From: Amanita rubescens
Taxonomy: Eukaryota > Basidiomycota > Agaricomycetes > Agaricales > Amanitaceae
Direction of reading: 5' to 3'
Assembly: GCA_015039365.1 (NCBI GenBank)
Contig: WION01000068.1
Location: 124,001-188,000 of the forward strand
Length of the DNA: 64,000 nucleotides
The notes under the pieces were generated by a model. It was given only the letters and a program-made list of their open reading frames with translations. It did no database searches and had not been told where the DNA came from. A program made the translations under genes and the position numbers. Shown here piece after piece: positions 12,213-23,884 of the stretch (positions are counted from its first letter, which is position 1; the number at the start of each line of letters is the position of its first letter).

Positions 12213-14409
12213 AAGATTGCATTGCAATCTTAAGAAATGATGATACAAGTGTTGTGTATCTTCGAAATTGTGTCTTAAGATCTTCGTGAGGTGTTAAACA
12301 CTTGTCACATCCTCCCCCACTCGCCAAGGGTCATTGGCGAAGTATAGAAATATACGGGAGAGGTTTGCATATGCAAACTTGCTTGGGAAAGTGGATAAAG
12401 GGGAGAGAATAATGATTTCACCGAAGTAAAAATCGAATTTCTCTCCGAGGGTGTAGGGGATAATGGATAGAATGTATCCCCGATAAAAGCGAACATCTGC
12501 GATGCTGTTCACTTGGAGCTCGGGCCTGTAGAGCATTCGACGTCTGGGCGCGTCGAAATTCGGCGTACCTTCCGAGTATGGAAGGTAGTCACGCGAATGT
12601 GACCGCAGGCTGAGGCAGATGCGTCAAAATGAATTGCGCTGGGCTGGGCGTTGCTGAGGAGGGTTCCGATGACTTGGGCATGATGCTTATGGTGAGAGCA
12701 TCGCATGTGTGAAGTTTGAAGCCAAACGGTTGAGGCGGGATCGCTCCAGAGGCTTTCGACGTGAGGAGGTTGGTACCGGCTGAAGGGGAGTGGCCGGTAT
12801 CCGGTGGTCATGTGACACGCGCAAGACGCGTCAAATCCGTTTATCGCTAGGGGCTCCTAGCAATAATCCAAGCGGGAGGGAGCTCCGAGTCCAGGAGCTT
12901 GCCGAGAATCCAGTACGGCTTCAAGAGCCGTGTACTATCCCGGTGAAGATCGAGAGGAGAGGGAGAAGGAAGATGAGACGGCCGTGAGGGGACGGAAGCT
13001 AGGGCATATGGTGCGTCTCTTCAAGTCTCTTCTTTCGTTTCTTCCTTTCGTTCCGTTCGGTTTGCTGATATGATTGCTGGGCTAGCGTGATGGAACTTCA
13101 ACGCTGAACGGCAACCGATTTCGAGGGATAGGAAATGGGGAATAGGGACCAGATAAACATGGTCCCGGGATAACAGATGGGATTCTCCCCCACACGACGT
13201 GCTTTGGGGAGAAGGGAATGGTGCAGATGCCAGGTAAGTGCCTGATATCTTTCCTGTCGACGTGGCTGACTAGCATCAGGTGTAGACGCGTGTAACCGGC
13301 TGATAGCGAGGGCTTGGCCTCTTGTGCATTTCGACAGGGGGGAACGGGGCCAGGAGCGGCCCGTTTGACGTTATCGATGAAGAGGGAGCTGATGGGATGC
13401 GAGGAGGGATGCAGGAGAACGATATGGAACGAGGGCTCCGGGAAAGGTATATTCTTTCCTTTTCATTTCTTCGTTTCTCGCTGACTTATTCTTTCAGCTT
13501 CATCTTATCGACTCGTAGGACTCAGCAGCAAGTTCCTATCGATTTTCTTGTCAATGAACGATAGGCGAGAGGGAGGGATTCGTTCGAATCCCGATTGTAA
13601 GCATTCGGAGAGTTCGTTTGAGCTCTCCATTGTTTTGAACGATTGATCTTAACTAACACGCCCAGCGTCTCTTCCCCTTCAAGAGAAAGGGAAAAACGGG
13701 CATATGGATTGATGGAGGGAACTCTCGTTTGAGTTCCCGTGTGATGTTGAGGGTATAGGTAAGTTTGCTATACCCGAGGGTTATGATTTACTGACGACGT
13801 AAATGTCGCGTCGTCTTTTGTCCGTTATAGGTGGTTTACGGCCGGGAGAAGTAGTAGACGAGGTAGACGGGGAATGGCTGCGAGAAGGCAGCTTCGGGAG
13901 CAGGTACGTTCTCGTTTTCTACTTGTTTTGATTCATATTAACCGCGTCGTATAGATGCGATTATTCCGGTTCGTCGGACGATAAGGGGAGAGGACTCAGT
14001 ACAAGTTCTCTCCAGGGTTTGTGTTTGAGACCTGGACAATTGTCGGTCTCGAGGGTAGGACTATGCGTCACCCTCTCACGTATTGGAACGAACGAGGGCC
14101 AGGAGGTATTCCCGAGGACACGGTGTCAAACGGATGGACGGGGAGGACTCGATGGTAAGTCAGAGTTCGTTGTAACTCTCCGTTTTTTAGGCTCGGACGA
14201 ATCTAATACGACTCGCCACGAGTTTCTTCCCTTTTTACAAAAGGAAGGGTTATAATTAAGCATGGAGACTCTCAGGGAGTCTCCTTCCGAGTAATTTGAT
14301 TAAGTAGGTGAGTTGTAAGTTCATAACTTGATAGCATTCATTTTGCTGATATATATTTTCATAAATTACAGATTTACATGTGTGGAGGGCTCGAGATTAG
14401 CCCTCCGAA
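12213..14409 (-). other. HP 3' non-coding region, dense in hairpins
   Basis: No long ORF is present on either strand. Perfect or near-perfect short inverted repeats recur roughly every 40-100 bp. Examples are AGATTGC/GCAATCT near 12214, ACCTTCC/GGAAGGT near 12570, GGGACCA/TGGTCCC near 13145, GGGATTC/GAATCCC at 13575-13592, GGAGAG/CTCTCC at 13607-13628, GGGAACTC/GAGTTCCC near 13718 and GGGTATAG/CTATACCC near 13752. Nothing else is recognisable. Confidence 0.7.
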
Positions 14410-17400
14410 TCAATTCGCAATTGCCACAAGAGGCCGAGCGACGAACGAGACGAGGGAACGGCGATAACGTGAAGATATCGCGGGAACGCTCGTGAATCGG
14501 GAGATGACATCTGACAGTCGTCGCGGTCTCAGGTGGTTGATGCGAAGAAGATTGGACGGTATGGGCAGTATTTGTACTGCCCGATATAAGGGTGAGTGTT
14601 CGTCACCCGTATTGATTGTCTTACTGACGACGAAGTAGCTTTCAAGTCGTCTCCGGTTGACCGCTACGTTGGGCGGTTTACAGCGGGCGCGCCAAATGCG
14701 TTCAACGCACGCAGAACCAGGAGTTTCTGCCCACCACGAAAGCTCAGGCGGAAGTGAGGGTAGCGAGTTCGTTGTGGCCTTGACGTCGACATAGGCATAA
14801 GGAGAGGCTGAAGTGGGAGACTCGTCGTCCTCGATGTACTCGTGGATGATTGTGTACTCCGTCTCTTCGGTCTCGTGATTGCGGATCGCGTGGAAGGTAA
14901 TGACACTGAGGACCCGCGTCATTCTCGACAACATGTCAAGACTACAGCCAGGGGCAAGAACGACAGCTTGGCAGGTGTGTTTGGGTATATGTGGTATGAG
15001 TACTACCATGGGCCGAGGTGAGTACTGGCTCGTACTCAAGCCGAAATTGGCATTAACGATATCCATAGGACGTCGTTGGGAGCTTCCGAGTCCTGAGACA
15101 GGAAGCTCCGAGGGCTTTTGTTGGAGCTGGTCGACACTCAGCTGAAGGAACAGGGGAACCAGCTTGAAATCGGCTGGTATAGGTGAACGCGGCAGAGGGA
15201 CCACAGGAGAATCAGTTGAGTACCAAATTGTACTCGTTTTCACGTTGTTGATAGCGCATAGGTCGCGCTGTCTAGTTACTGCTCCATTGGATTGCCGTGA
15301 AGCATCTTGAGGGGATGAGGGGCCGGATTGCAGAGTTCTCCCGGTCTTGGATAAGATGGGGGAAGGCTCGTTGCTTTCGGCTTTTGATTCAGGTGAGCGT
15401 AAGATTGCGCTCTCCGGGTTGATTGATGTATTGACGACATCACAGGAACGTCGTCGGGATGTAAGAAGCCAGTCGAGATTAAGACTCGGCTGTGTGAATG
15501 GATGGACCAGCCGATGCAAGTCAAGCAAGCCTGGTCTCGGCTGGAACGGTGGAGAGGCCTGCGTAGGGTAGGCGGACGCAGACGAATAGAACGGCGTGTG
15601 GGCCGTGTTGGGTACAGGTGAGTGTGGATTCACACTCATTCCGTTATTATTGACAGCAGGCTGATCTAGCTGTCGTATTCCTGTTTCGTCGGACAGTTCG
15701 CGGGTATAAAGGGCTTCTTCGACAAGCTCTTTGTCGTTAACGGCCTTAACGTGCCGTTCTGAGCAACTTTCCCGTACATTGTCAGTGGGAACGTTGCACG
15801 CAAGTTTGGGACACTGCGAGATGGAATCCGAATATCTTGAAAGGGAGAGCTCGTTGGCTCTCCGGATCTCGGGCTGTTGAAGAGCAGCTTCGGATCGTAT
15901 AGGAGAAGGCTCCAAACCTTCGGGTTCAGGTGAGCGTACAGTTACGCTCGTTTCTGTCTCTTTATTGACGACTCGTGTGTTCAGTCGTCTAGAATCGGAT
16001 TCGGGCTCAACAACCTTGTCAGGTGGACCTTTGGGGCTTCGACGAACGGATTCGTTACAGGTGAGGGAGCGTCGATTCATACGCTCCCGAATATATGCAG
16101 CAGCTCTCGCGAGCTGTCCTCCTTCATTCCTCGAAGGAGTTAAGGTATGTTGTGACTGTCTTCGAGCAGTCCCGGGATAAGGTGAGTGTAGTTGTTCACT
16201 CGCCGATGATTTCTTATTGACGACATTTAGGATATGTCGTCTGGGTACCACCTCAACAGGTGGTGAAGGCTCGTCCGAAGATGGACGAGCGGATGTTGTT
16301 GGTGCAGAGCGGATGTATGAGGGAACGGAAGCGGAGAGTAGCAGCGTGGAAGCTGCTGTTGCAAGTTTAGGTGCGTCATCTTCACTTCTATTGATCTTAT
16401 TATTAACGATGGCATCGCAGATCCGCCGTTTCTCCCCCATTTCATTCGAAAATGAAGTAGTTTGGGTTTGTGCGCCAGCGAGTGTTTGGGATTGATTAGA
16501 GCACTCGACGGAGCGCTCACAGATTCCGGAGGACTGAGATAGTCCTCCCTTGGTTTCAACAATTTGTGAGGCTTCTCCCGCAACGGGAGAAGATGAAATT
16601 TCACCAATCAGTGTTGAAGTAGATCCATTGGAGACCCGAGAGAGGGTCTCCGTCAAACGGTGTGTAGTATTACTATTTACTACATGATTCGTACTTACGA
16701 CGCTCGATGCGTGTCGTTTCGAGATTACAGGGAAAGGTGGCGAAGCCTTGTCATTGGAAGGACGAGTAGGAGGAGCCCGAGTTGAGGATACAATGACGGG
16801 CGAGGGTTTCGACAGCAAGGAGGCTGTCTTGGGCGCAGGTAGGTGCTTAACTGCACTCGTTCCTTTCGTAGGGTTGACTTCTGCCTTTCCAACAGGTGGC
16901 TTCTCGACGTTCCGACGTTTCGGAAGGGGAGCCGAGATAATTCGGCCAGAAGACTTGATGCCGATACGGGAGTTTCCCTTTGGGGACTCTCTGTTATTGA
17001 GAACGGTCTGCTTAGACTGTTCTCGAGCCTTGGCGGGTACACTGGGCGAAGGCCGGGAGATGGGCAAAGCCTTCTCCGGGGCAGGCTTGACGGATACAGG
17101 TCTTCGAGCCTGTGTGGGCTTGTGAGGAATATTCGGGGGACTCTTAATGAGTCCCGGGGTTTCAGGATGACTGTCCGACTTCGCAGAGCTTGGACATGCT
17201 TCAGAACGAGCCAGTTGAACTCGTTTGAGCGTATTTCGAGTCTCGGGAGTCGAGACTCTCTTAATGGCTTCTTCCATTGCTTGCGGATGTACTTCTTCAA
17301 GAGAAGATTGTCGTGAAGGGCCAGGATGGATAGGAATGGCGATAGGAGTGAATACTGGCAGAGTAGAGGCTGCCGAAGTTTCAGGTATGGGGTTTTCATT

Positions 17401-17962
17401 ATTTTCTTTTTGTTTACTAATAACGGCGTCTAGCGTACGCCGTTTCTCCCCCGTTTCATCAAAGGACAAAGGGGAGATGACTGGCTCGTTGGCAAGTCGT
17501 CCAGATTGGATGGAATGCTCTTCGGAGCGTTCCGGGATGTTTTCGGGAAGTCTGCAAGGACTTCCGAGTGTTTCCATAGCTCGATTGAGCTGTTCTGGTC
17601 CTCCTGTGCTGAGACCAGATGGTGTTTTACCAAACGGCCGGTTGGCGGTTGGTAACGATGCTCCAGAACGAGCATCTGACCTTAGGTGAGCTTTTCTGCT
17701 CACTACTTGTTTTGTACTAACGACGTTAGGCGTACGCCGTTTAGAAACATTCGAAAGGGACAGCTTAGGCTCGTTCATGAGCCGGTTTGAAGGGATGGCC
17801 CGTAAAGAGGAGACGGGCATGAGATTAGATAGCGTGAGGGCTGTCTCGGTCGAAGCTGCGTGTTCTGACGTGTAGGCTTGTTCCTTTGTGCTAACGATCG
17901 TGTTTTCCCTTTGAGGTATCAGCCTGGACGTGACTTCTGAACAAGGAACGCGTAAAATAGTG
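14410..17962 (-). pseudogene. HP long ORF, C-terminal two thirds (interrupted by E2)
   Basis: I do not recognise this protein. The host-derived part encodes about 1,183 residues up to the stop at 14410. The 1,200-residue ORF seen on the sequence starts at 18012 inside E2, so its first 16 or so residues are not original. The protein is Ser/Pro/Arg-rich and probably disordered. It is built of about a dozen diverged modules of 60-130 residues, each containing a core like RRxxxxVVN (RRTLDAVISK, RRHILNVVNK, RRSCDVVNTS, RRPMDIVNAN), often followed by SPEP or SPxP. No zinc knuckle, protease, RT, integrase, signal peptide or membrane segment is visible. The C-terminus ends VARPLVAIAN. It lies in the sense strand of the LTR element, so it is probably the element's own product. 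Coding potential rests on the length of the open frame. Confidence 0.7.
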
Positions 17963-20900
17963 CAGTACTTTGCAGTCCACCCCCCATTCCTCGAGGAATC
18001 CATGGAATCCACGGAATTCCGTGGATTCCGCGCGGAATTGTGCGGAATAACACCCTACTTTTAACAAATAATGGTATACAACACCCCTACTATATTGATT
18101 ATGTAATTTTATGATGTTTTCACACCTAAAAACTCATTTAAAGGGAATATACATGTTTGTATAGGCATTTGAAAGCTCTCTTCTTGCTTGTTTTGATTTT
18201 GATGATTACTAATGACATTTTCTACTGTTTGTACATGTATGATGTAGTACACATCTAAAAATATGTTTGTAATGAATGTATATGCATCTGAAAGCTATTT
18301 TCTCACTTGTTTCAACTGTGATGCTTATTTGTCATTGTTTGTACTTGTATTGCATGTTGTAAGAATGTCACAAGGAACATGGATGATGTATATTGTACAT
18401 AAAAGTGAATGTTCACTTCTTGTCCTTTTGAATGTGATGATGTTGCATTGTTATTTAGTGTTAGTATATTAGGATTGTCCTATTCTGCCATATGTAATGT
18501 TAGATACCACATTTGGATACCCTTGTGATGGGCATGCATGGTTGTTTGGCATCATTTATATTTTTAATAAAATTCCAAAAAGTTCTTGAAAAATGCAGAA
18601 AAACCATGTGATCCAGGTCATATTTGAAGAATTGTGAGGCCAAACTGGACATATTGTATTTGCAAAATACTTTTTAGGATGCAAGTGTGAGAAACTTGCA
18701 ATGTGTTGCTGCTGCCAGTTGCAATTTGCAAAGTGCAGGGGTGTAGCCAGTGCAGGAGTTGCTGGTGCTCTAGTTGTGTGCCATGGTCCATCTGCACAAT
18801 CTCACCTTGTGCCAGCAACAACCAGTGACCACTAATCACCTATGACATGTTGTCAGAAGTCATGAATAAATGTGATTGGTGATATCATCAAAGTCAAGGA
18901 GGAAGGGGGCTTAGATGATTCCTTGGTAATTTGTCATACTAGTAGTACATAGTGAAGTCAGTGTGCTATGATCATGTCAGTCTCTTCCTATCAAGCTTCA
19001 GCCCCATGATAGAGGTGTCTGGCAAACTAAACAGGTTTGAGACAACTGTTGACAGAGGGTGGACAATATTGTTTAGGCAAGACCTTGGTGATGGTATTGG
19101 AGAACAGTAAGTCAAATTCTAATGAATATAGGTCTTTAGATACACAGTGTATGGAGGTAAATGTGTAGGGTATCATAGGGCAAAGAGCAGGGAATTGGTA
19201 AGTCTGGGCCAACCTTGATAATGTTATATAAATGATGGTAGGGTTGGTAGATTTCATGCTGAGGTAGGTCCAGAATTTGCACTTTCACAAGTATGGATGA
19301 TGGGACCATCTGGGAAATGAATGTAAAAGGCTACAATATAATGGGTGGATAAGACAGTGCTATCTCAAGCTCATATAGTGCCAGAATGTTTGAGAAATTG
19401 TAAGACCTGATAATATCAGGTATCAAATAAAAGTCAGACAAACAGATTGTCACAGATTTTGTAAGACCTTATAATGTCTTGATCACTTCAACACTGTTGT
19501 GCAAAATATCACTGGCTGATACTTCAATACAATTCAGATATATCAACTGTAATTCTTTGTAATGTCTGATATTGTGTAGTCTATCATTGCTTGATCTTTC
19601 ATTATAACTCTTGAAACAGTAGATAAAGCCTGATAATGGCTTACATAGTAATTGTGGAGTAGGAATTGTTGATTGGGACAATCTAGTTATATGCACAAAA
19701 CCACTTGCAGCTCTGAATGTTGTTTTCAAATCCATGATATCTACTCCTCTATGAGACCAAGTTAGCAATCTACTATGTTCCATATGTTTCCAAGTTTTCA
19801 ATTATGTTCTCAAGCATTTGATTCTGTCTTCCATGTGTTCTTTATACTTGCTTACATCTATACATAGCACATATAAATACCATGTCCATGCTTGAAGGTA
19901 TTTGTGAAATCTACCATCCTTTATACATATTACATTATCAATCAATACATATCAAAGTTGTATATATTAGTAACTACTAGTATCCATTGGTCACACTCTG
20001 ATATCTGTGATGTAATCTGCCATTGCTACTGTCTCTTATCTACCCTGAGACAGCTAGTAGCTTTTGGCAAATCTTATAGCCATTGCCCACAATTGTAATA
20101 CTTATTTTTCCTGATCATGATATTGTAGCCTTTTATGTACATTCATTTGTCAGATAGTCCCATACTTGTGAAAGTGCCAATTCTGGGCTACCTTGTGAAA
20201 TCCACCAACCCCACCGTCCTTTATATTAGATTATCAATTGATATATCAGAGTTGTATATATTATAGACTTTTTAGTTGTTATACAGCTTTATATACCCTT
20301 ATCTATTTTCCACCAATTTCCTGATTAGTATATGCTTTTCAATTGTTGTAAAGCTTTATATACCCTTATCTATTTTCAGCTGTTTTTCTGATATTAGATT
20401 AGTTTTCAGAATCCTACTATGTAAGTCCATCATCACATTGTCACCACATCCTTGAGTCATCCCTGCACCTGCTATGTAAGTCTCTCTCTGAACCCACACC
20501 TGGTTTGTTTTATCACCTAAGAAGTATTTGCAAATATCTTGGGTTTGGCTCTGTTTTGGAACATAATTATTGTGCCACCTTGATCACATGAATTTTCCAG
20601 ATTTTTCAAGATTTTTTGGCAGCCTTTCAATTTTCAACCCAAAGTGTTTAAACAAGTATTTTGCAAATATCTCAAGTTTGACCTTGTTTTGGAACATAAT
20701 TCTTGCACCACCTTGATCACATGATTTTTGCGGATTTTTCAAGATTTTTTGGCAGCCTTTCAATTTTTCAACACGAAGCGTTTAAAACAGTATTTTGCAA
20801 ATATCTTGAGTTTGGCCTTGTTTGGCATGTTCATTTCCACACCATTCTGATCACATGATTTTTCTGCATTTTTCACAATTTTTTCAATTTTTTTTCCCAT

Positions 20901-21178
20901 GGTCACATAATACTCTTGGCAAATGGTAGTATTACAAATGAGACTACAAAGACTACAAAGACTTCAAAAAGTGCGGACTCATTCCACGGAACAATTCCAC
21001 ACCTGTGGAATCATTCCTCGAGGAATGGATCAGTAAAAAAAACTCTCAAAAATATAGTATTACAAATTAGACTACAAAGACTACATTAAAAAGTGCGGAT
21101 TCCGCGGAATGAGTCCGCGGATTCCGCGAGGAATAACACGGAATCCGCGCGGAATTGGGGGGGGATCGCAAAGTGCTC
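17963..21178. mobile_element. E2: C-tract hAT-like non-autonomous element inside the HP ORF
   Basis: The ends are CAGTACTTTGCAG (left) and GAGCACTTTGCGATCCCC (right, read on the minus strand). They are flanked by the 8-bp TSD AAATAGTG at 17955-17962 and 21179-21186. The length is 3,216 bp. Subterminal blocks are palindromic variants of GGAATCCGCGGATTCC on both sides. There is no transposase. The interior is AT-rich, with a triplicated module at 20525-20920. Discounting the element plus one TSD copy restores one continuous reading frame across the HP ORF. Confidence 0.88.
20525..20920 (+). repeat. Three tandem copies of a ~130-bp module in E2
   Basis: Each copy reads approximately AGTATTTTGCAAATATCTTG, then TTTGGCCTTGTTT, then TTGATCACATGATTTTT, then TTTTTCAAGATTTTTTGGC, with 10-20% divergence between copies. 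The same module occurs in P2, P3, E1 and E3. Confidence 0.75.
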
Positions 21179-22778
21179 AAATAGTGGCGGGGACGACTCG
21201 AGCCTTGGCCGGCTTTTCGACAGGTACAGAAGATTTGGCTAGTTGTCGACCTTCAACACACGTAGTGGGCTTCGACGAAGTACAGGAGACAGTCGTTGCT
21301 GTCTCCGTTGATGATTCTGAAGGGGACTTCCAATGGAAGTCAGCTTTACGGGCTTTGGACAGCTCGTTGTCCGTTAGGGAGCTCCGGGAGTTCCGTTGGA
21401 GTTCCCGAGGTATAGAGACGGAGCCCGGCTTCAACGAGCTCGGACGTGTTTGGGAATGAGTCATTTGAACTCGTTCCAATGCGTTTCGAGACTCAGAAGT
21501 CGAGTCTCTCTTTTCAGCTTCATACATGACTCGTGGAGAATCGTGTTTCGCGGGAATGGTTGAAGGAGAGGTTTTGGGCGTATCACGCACGATAGGGATA
21601 GGCGAGGAGATGGGAACGGAGTCCGGCAGCTTGAGGGCTGCTGAGACGGTTTCAGGCGAGTCTTGTTCCTCATCTTTTGCGTGTATACTAACGACGGAGT
21701 TGCAGACCCGTCGTTCCTCCCCAATTTCATCCGAAAGGGAGGGAATTTGAACTTGCGCATCAGCGAATCCAAGTATCGACGTGGAGCGCTCAATTACGCG
21801 CTCCTTCGGCATTTCGGGAAGCGTACTAAGCGCACTTCCCTCCGGTTCAAATAACATATCTGACGGCGGTTGGGGATGATTCACGGACGACTCGGAGGTT
21901 CTAGGAACCTCCTGTTTCACTCGAGGTGTGAAATCAGCCTTGGGACGCGTCGTGTCGCGTGATATCACACACGAGCTTAAGTTTATGTTATAGGGCGAAC
22001 TGAACTCATGTTCGCCCGAATTAATAGGCGTATAAGTCTTAGGGAACATATTGGAGACTCTTGAACGAGTCTCCGAAGTTTGTTGCATAGCGTTCATATT
22101 GTTCACTACTAGTACATGACTTGAATCTACCAAGCTCGACGCGTGCCGTTTTGGGGAAGGAGTCTGAGCCGACATTCCTTCCGTCTTACTAGCGTGTGCG
22201 CCGAGACTGAGAGAATGTTGGGAGATGGATAATACCATCTCCGAAGTGGACTTAGTTGTGGGATAAGTTGCGGGTTTTCGAGCTGGCGTAAGCTCATAGG
22301 CAGCGGCCAAGGGACTCGTCTTGAGTCCCGGGAGAGTAGGGAACATGTCCGGCTCTGTAGCAGAGCGCGTCGGACTTCCTTCAGAACGAGCTGGGGGTCG
22401 AGTTCGTTCTGGCGTGATGAGCCGAGTCTCGTGAGCTGAGACTCTTAAGTTGGCTGTGATGGATGTTCGTGGGCAGGTTCCTTCATAGGAAGCGGACTGT
22501 AGTGGGTCGGGACGGATGGGAGCGTAAGCGTAATAAATCGGCGTTGTCGTCTTTTCGAGTTTGCTTTCTATCTGGCGTATAAGTTCTTTGCAGAGCTTGT
22601 CTTGCCTTTCCGTGTGATCCAACCATCTAGCCAAGGTGCTCGGGGCGATGTTTGGCAGTGCGCGTCCGAGTTTGCGTGAATTATGAGAAGGGCCCGTGGG
22701 GTCCTTGTTCCGAGGGCTTGTTTTCCTCGGGATGTTCAAGCGTGGAGGCTCCGAGTATCGGGAGCCTCCGAGGGTCAT
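21179..22778 (-). pseudogene. HP long ORF, N-terminal part
   Basis: The ATG at 22778 (MTLGGSRYSEPP) follows an in-frame TAG at 22799-22801, supporting this start. The frame runs 532 codons to E2, then stops three bases into the insert. Two repeat modules are visible: KRHASSLVDSSHVLVVNN and ERRVCNSVVSIH. They resemble those of the C-terminal part. The N-terminus is basic, with a short helical stretch (TLARWLDHTERQDKLCKELI). No known domain is recognised. With E2 and one TSD copy discounted the whole ORF is 1,715 codons including the stop. The long frame surviving a hairpin-rich sequence argues that it was under selection until the E2 insertion. Confidence 0.7.
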
Positions 22779-23050
22779 ATGGATAGCTTCGGGTTCGCTC
22801 TAGGTGGTTATAGAACGAGTAGCTTATTCGTAGAATTGAAATAGCTTGGACAATGTCACAAGCGTCGTTTTGGGTTTCTGGAGTCCGGAACGCGAGATGG
22901 AGGTTCTAGAGAACCTCCAGGGGGTATTGGGGTGGTTGTATAACACTTTCCTGGTGTTGTAGAAGGTAGATGGTTTTTCGAGAGAGATTTCTGGTTGAAA
23001 TCTTCCAAATGGGAAGATTGGCACAGTACACTTGTGAAAGTGCAAAAAAG
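22779..23050 (-). other. HP 5' leader between LTR and ORF
   Basis: This 272-bp non-coding leader contains hairpins GGAGGTTCTC/GAGAACCTCC at about 22901-22921, AGATTTC/GAAATCT near 22985 and CTTCC/GGAAG near 23005. The sequence directly inside the 5' LTR (CTTTTTTGCACTTTCAC on the minus strand) is where a primer-binding site should lie. I cannot assign a tRNA. Confidence 0.5.
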
Positions 23051-23370
23051 TGTAACGTTCTTACTGAAAGGAACCTAATAAGGTTCCAACTTAATCACCC
23101 CTTGCGTCTTGCACTGAATCAACGTGTATATGTGATACCGTGCGGTGTACGCGAGTGGGGTAAAGTAAGGTGTAAGATGATGTGTCACAAAGTGTGACAA
23201 CCTACTATATATGTACCATAACATAACTATCTACGAGAATAGGGGAAATCTATCTACAAGGGAGTTAATGGATAACTCCCATCCTTGTATTCGGAGATCC
23301 CAAGGGGATCTCCCATCTTGATGAAGGTCTTGATGAATATGTACGAGAGCTACATAGTAGCCCCGTTACA
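23051..23370 (-). repeat. HP 5' LTR (right copy)
   Basis: This is a 320-bp copy of 11882-12201 with no difference that I can find. It is followed by the TSD CCGCA at 23371-23375. Confidence 0.92.
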
Positions 23371-23375
23371 CCGCA

Positions 23376-23884
23376 TCAACTCTTTGTTCCGTGCACGAGA
23401 AGAAGCACTCGCTGCACATGATCTAGCACGCGCTAAGATGATGGAGAGAATAACGAGAAAGACTAAACCATTCAAAGTCAATGACAAAGTATGGTTAGAG
23501 TCTAGGAACTTGAAGATTCCTTATCAGAGCAGAAAGCTCGCACCAAAACGAGAAGGACCCTTTTCCATCAAAGAAGTCTTAGGACCAGTGACATATCGTC
23601 TCACACTGCCAAGACAATGGAAAATTCACAATGTATTCCATGCCGCCTTACTAACACCGTTCAAAGAGACTTCCTTCCATGGAACAACGGAAACAAGGCC
23701 CCCTCCCGATCTGATCAAAGGAGAACAAGAATACGAAGTAGAAGCACTGCTTGCACATCGCAAGTTCAGAGGAAGATTACAATACCTTGTAAAGTGGAAA
23801 GGCTATGACACCAGTGAAAACACATGGGAACCAGAGAACAACTTGACACATATGGAAGACCTTCTTCTAGAATATAAAAGATGA
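23376..23884 (+). pseudogene. pol: Gypsy-1 pol, last part (integrase C-terminus and chromodomain)
   Basis: This resumes Gypsy-1 pol after HP. The integrase C-terminal region (VWLESRNLKIP, KREGPFSIKEVLGPVTYRL) is followed by a chromodomain at about 23735-23870 (YEVEALLAHRK, then YLVKWKGYDTSENTWEPENN) with the aromatic residues Y, W, W expected of the fold. Such domains target chromoviruses to particular chromatin. The frame is open with no TGA until the terminal TGA at 23882, which overlaps the next ATG by four bases (ATGA). Confidence 0.9.

Larger units (their letters stand above)
11882..23370 (-). mobile_element. HP: hairpin-saturated non-autonomous LTR retroelement
   Basis: Two 320-bp LTRs, identical as far as I can read (11882-12201 and 23051-23370), start TGTAAC and end GTTACA. 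They are flanked by the TSD CCGCA (11877-11881 and 23371-23375). A polypurine tract (GTGGGGGAGGA on the minus strand, 12202-12212) abuts the left LTR, so the element runs right to left. The length is 11,489 bp, or about 8,265 bp without E2 and its TSD. No gag, protease, RT or integrase is recognisable. The sense strand carries one giant ORF (22778 to 14410). Short hairpins occur throughout the LTRs, leader, ORF and 2.2-kb 3' region. Identical LTRs imply a recent insertion. A second, diverged copy is at 37962-38516. Confidence 0.88.

Noticed and set aside
14410..18012. Start codon at 18012 for the long HP ORF
   Set aside because: That ATG lies inside E2. The frame continues into 21179-22778 when E2 is discounted, so the natural start is at 22778.
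11877..23375. HP as a tandem or segmental duplication rather than an LTR element
   Set aside because: 5-bp TSD CCGCA, TG...CA ends, a polypurine tract and a second copy elsewhere all indicate retrotransposition.
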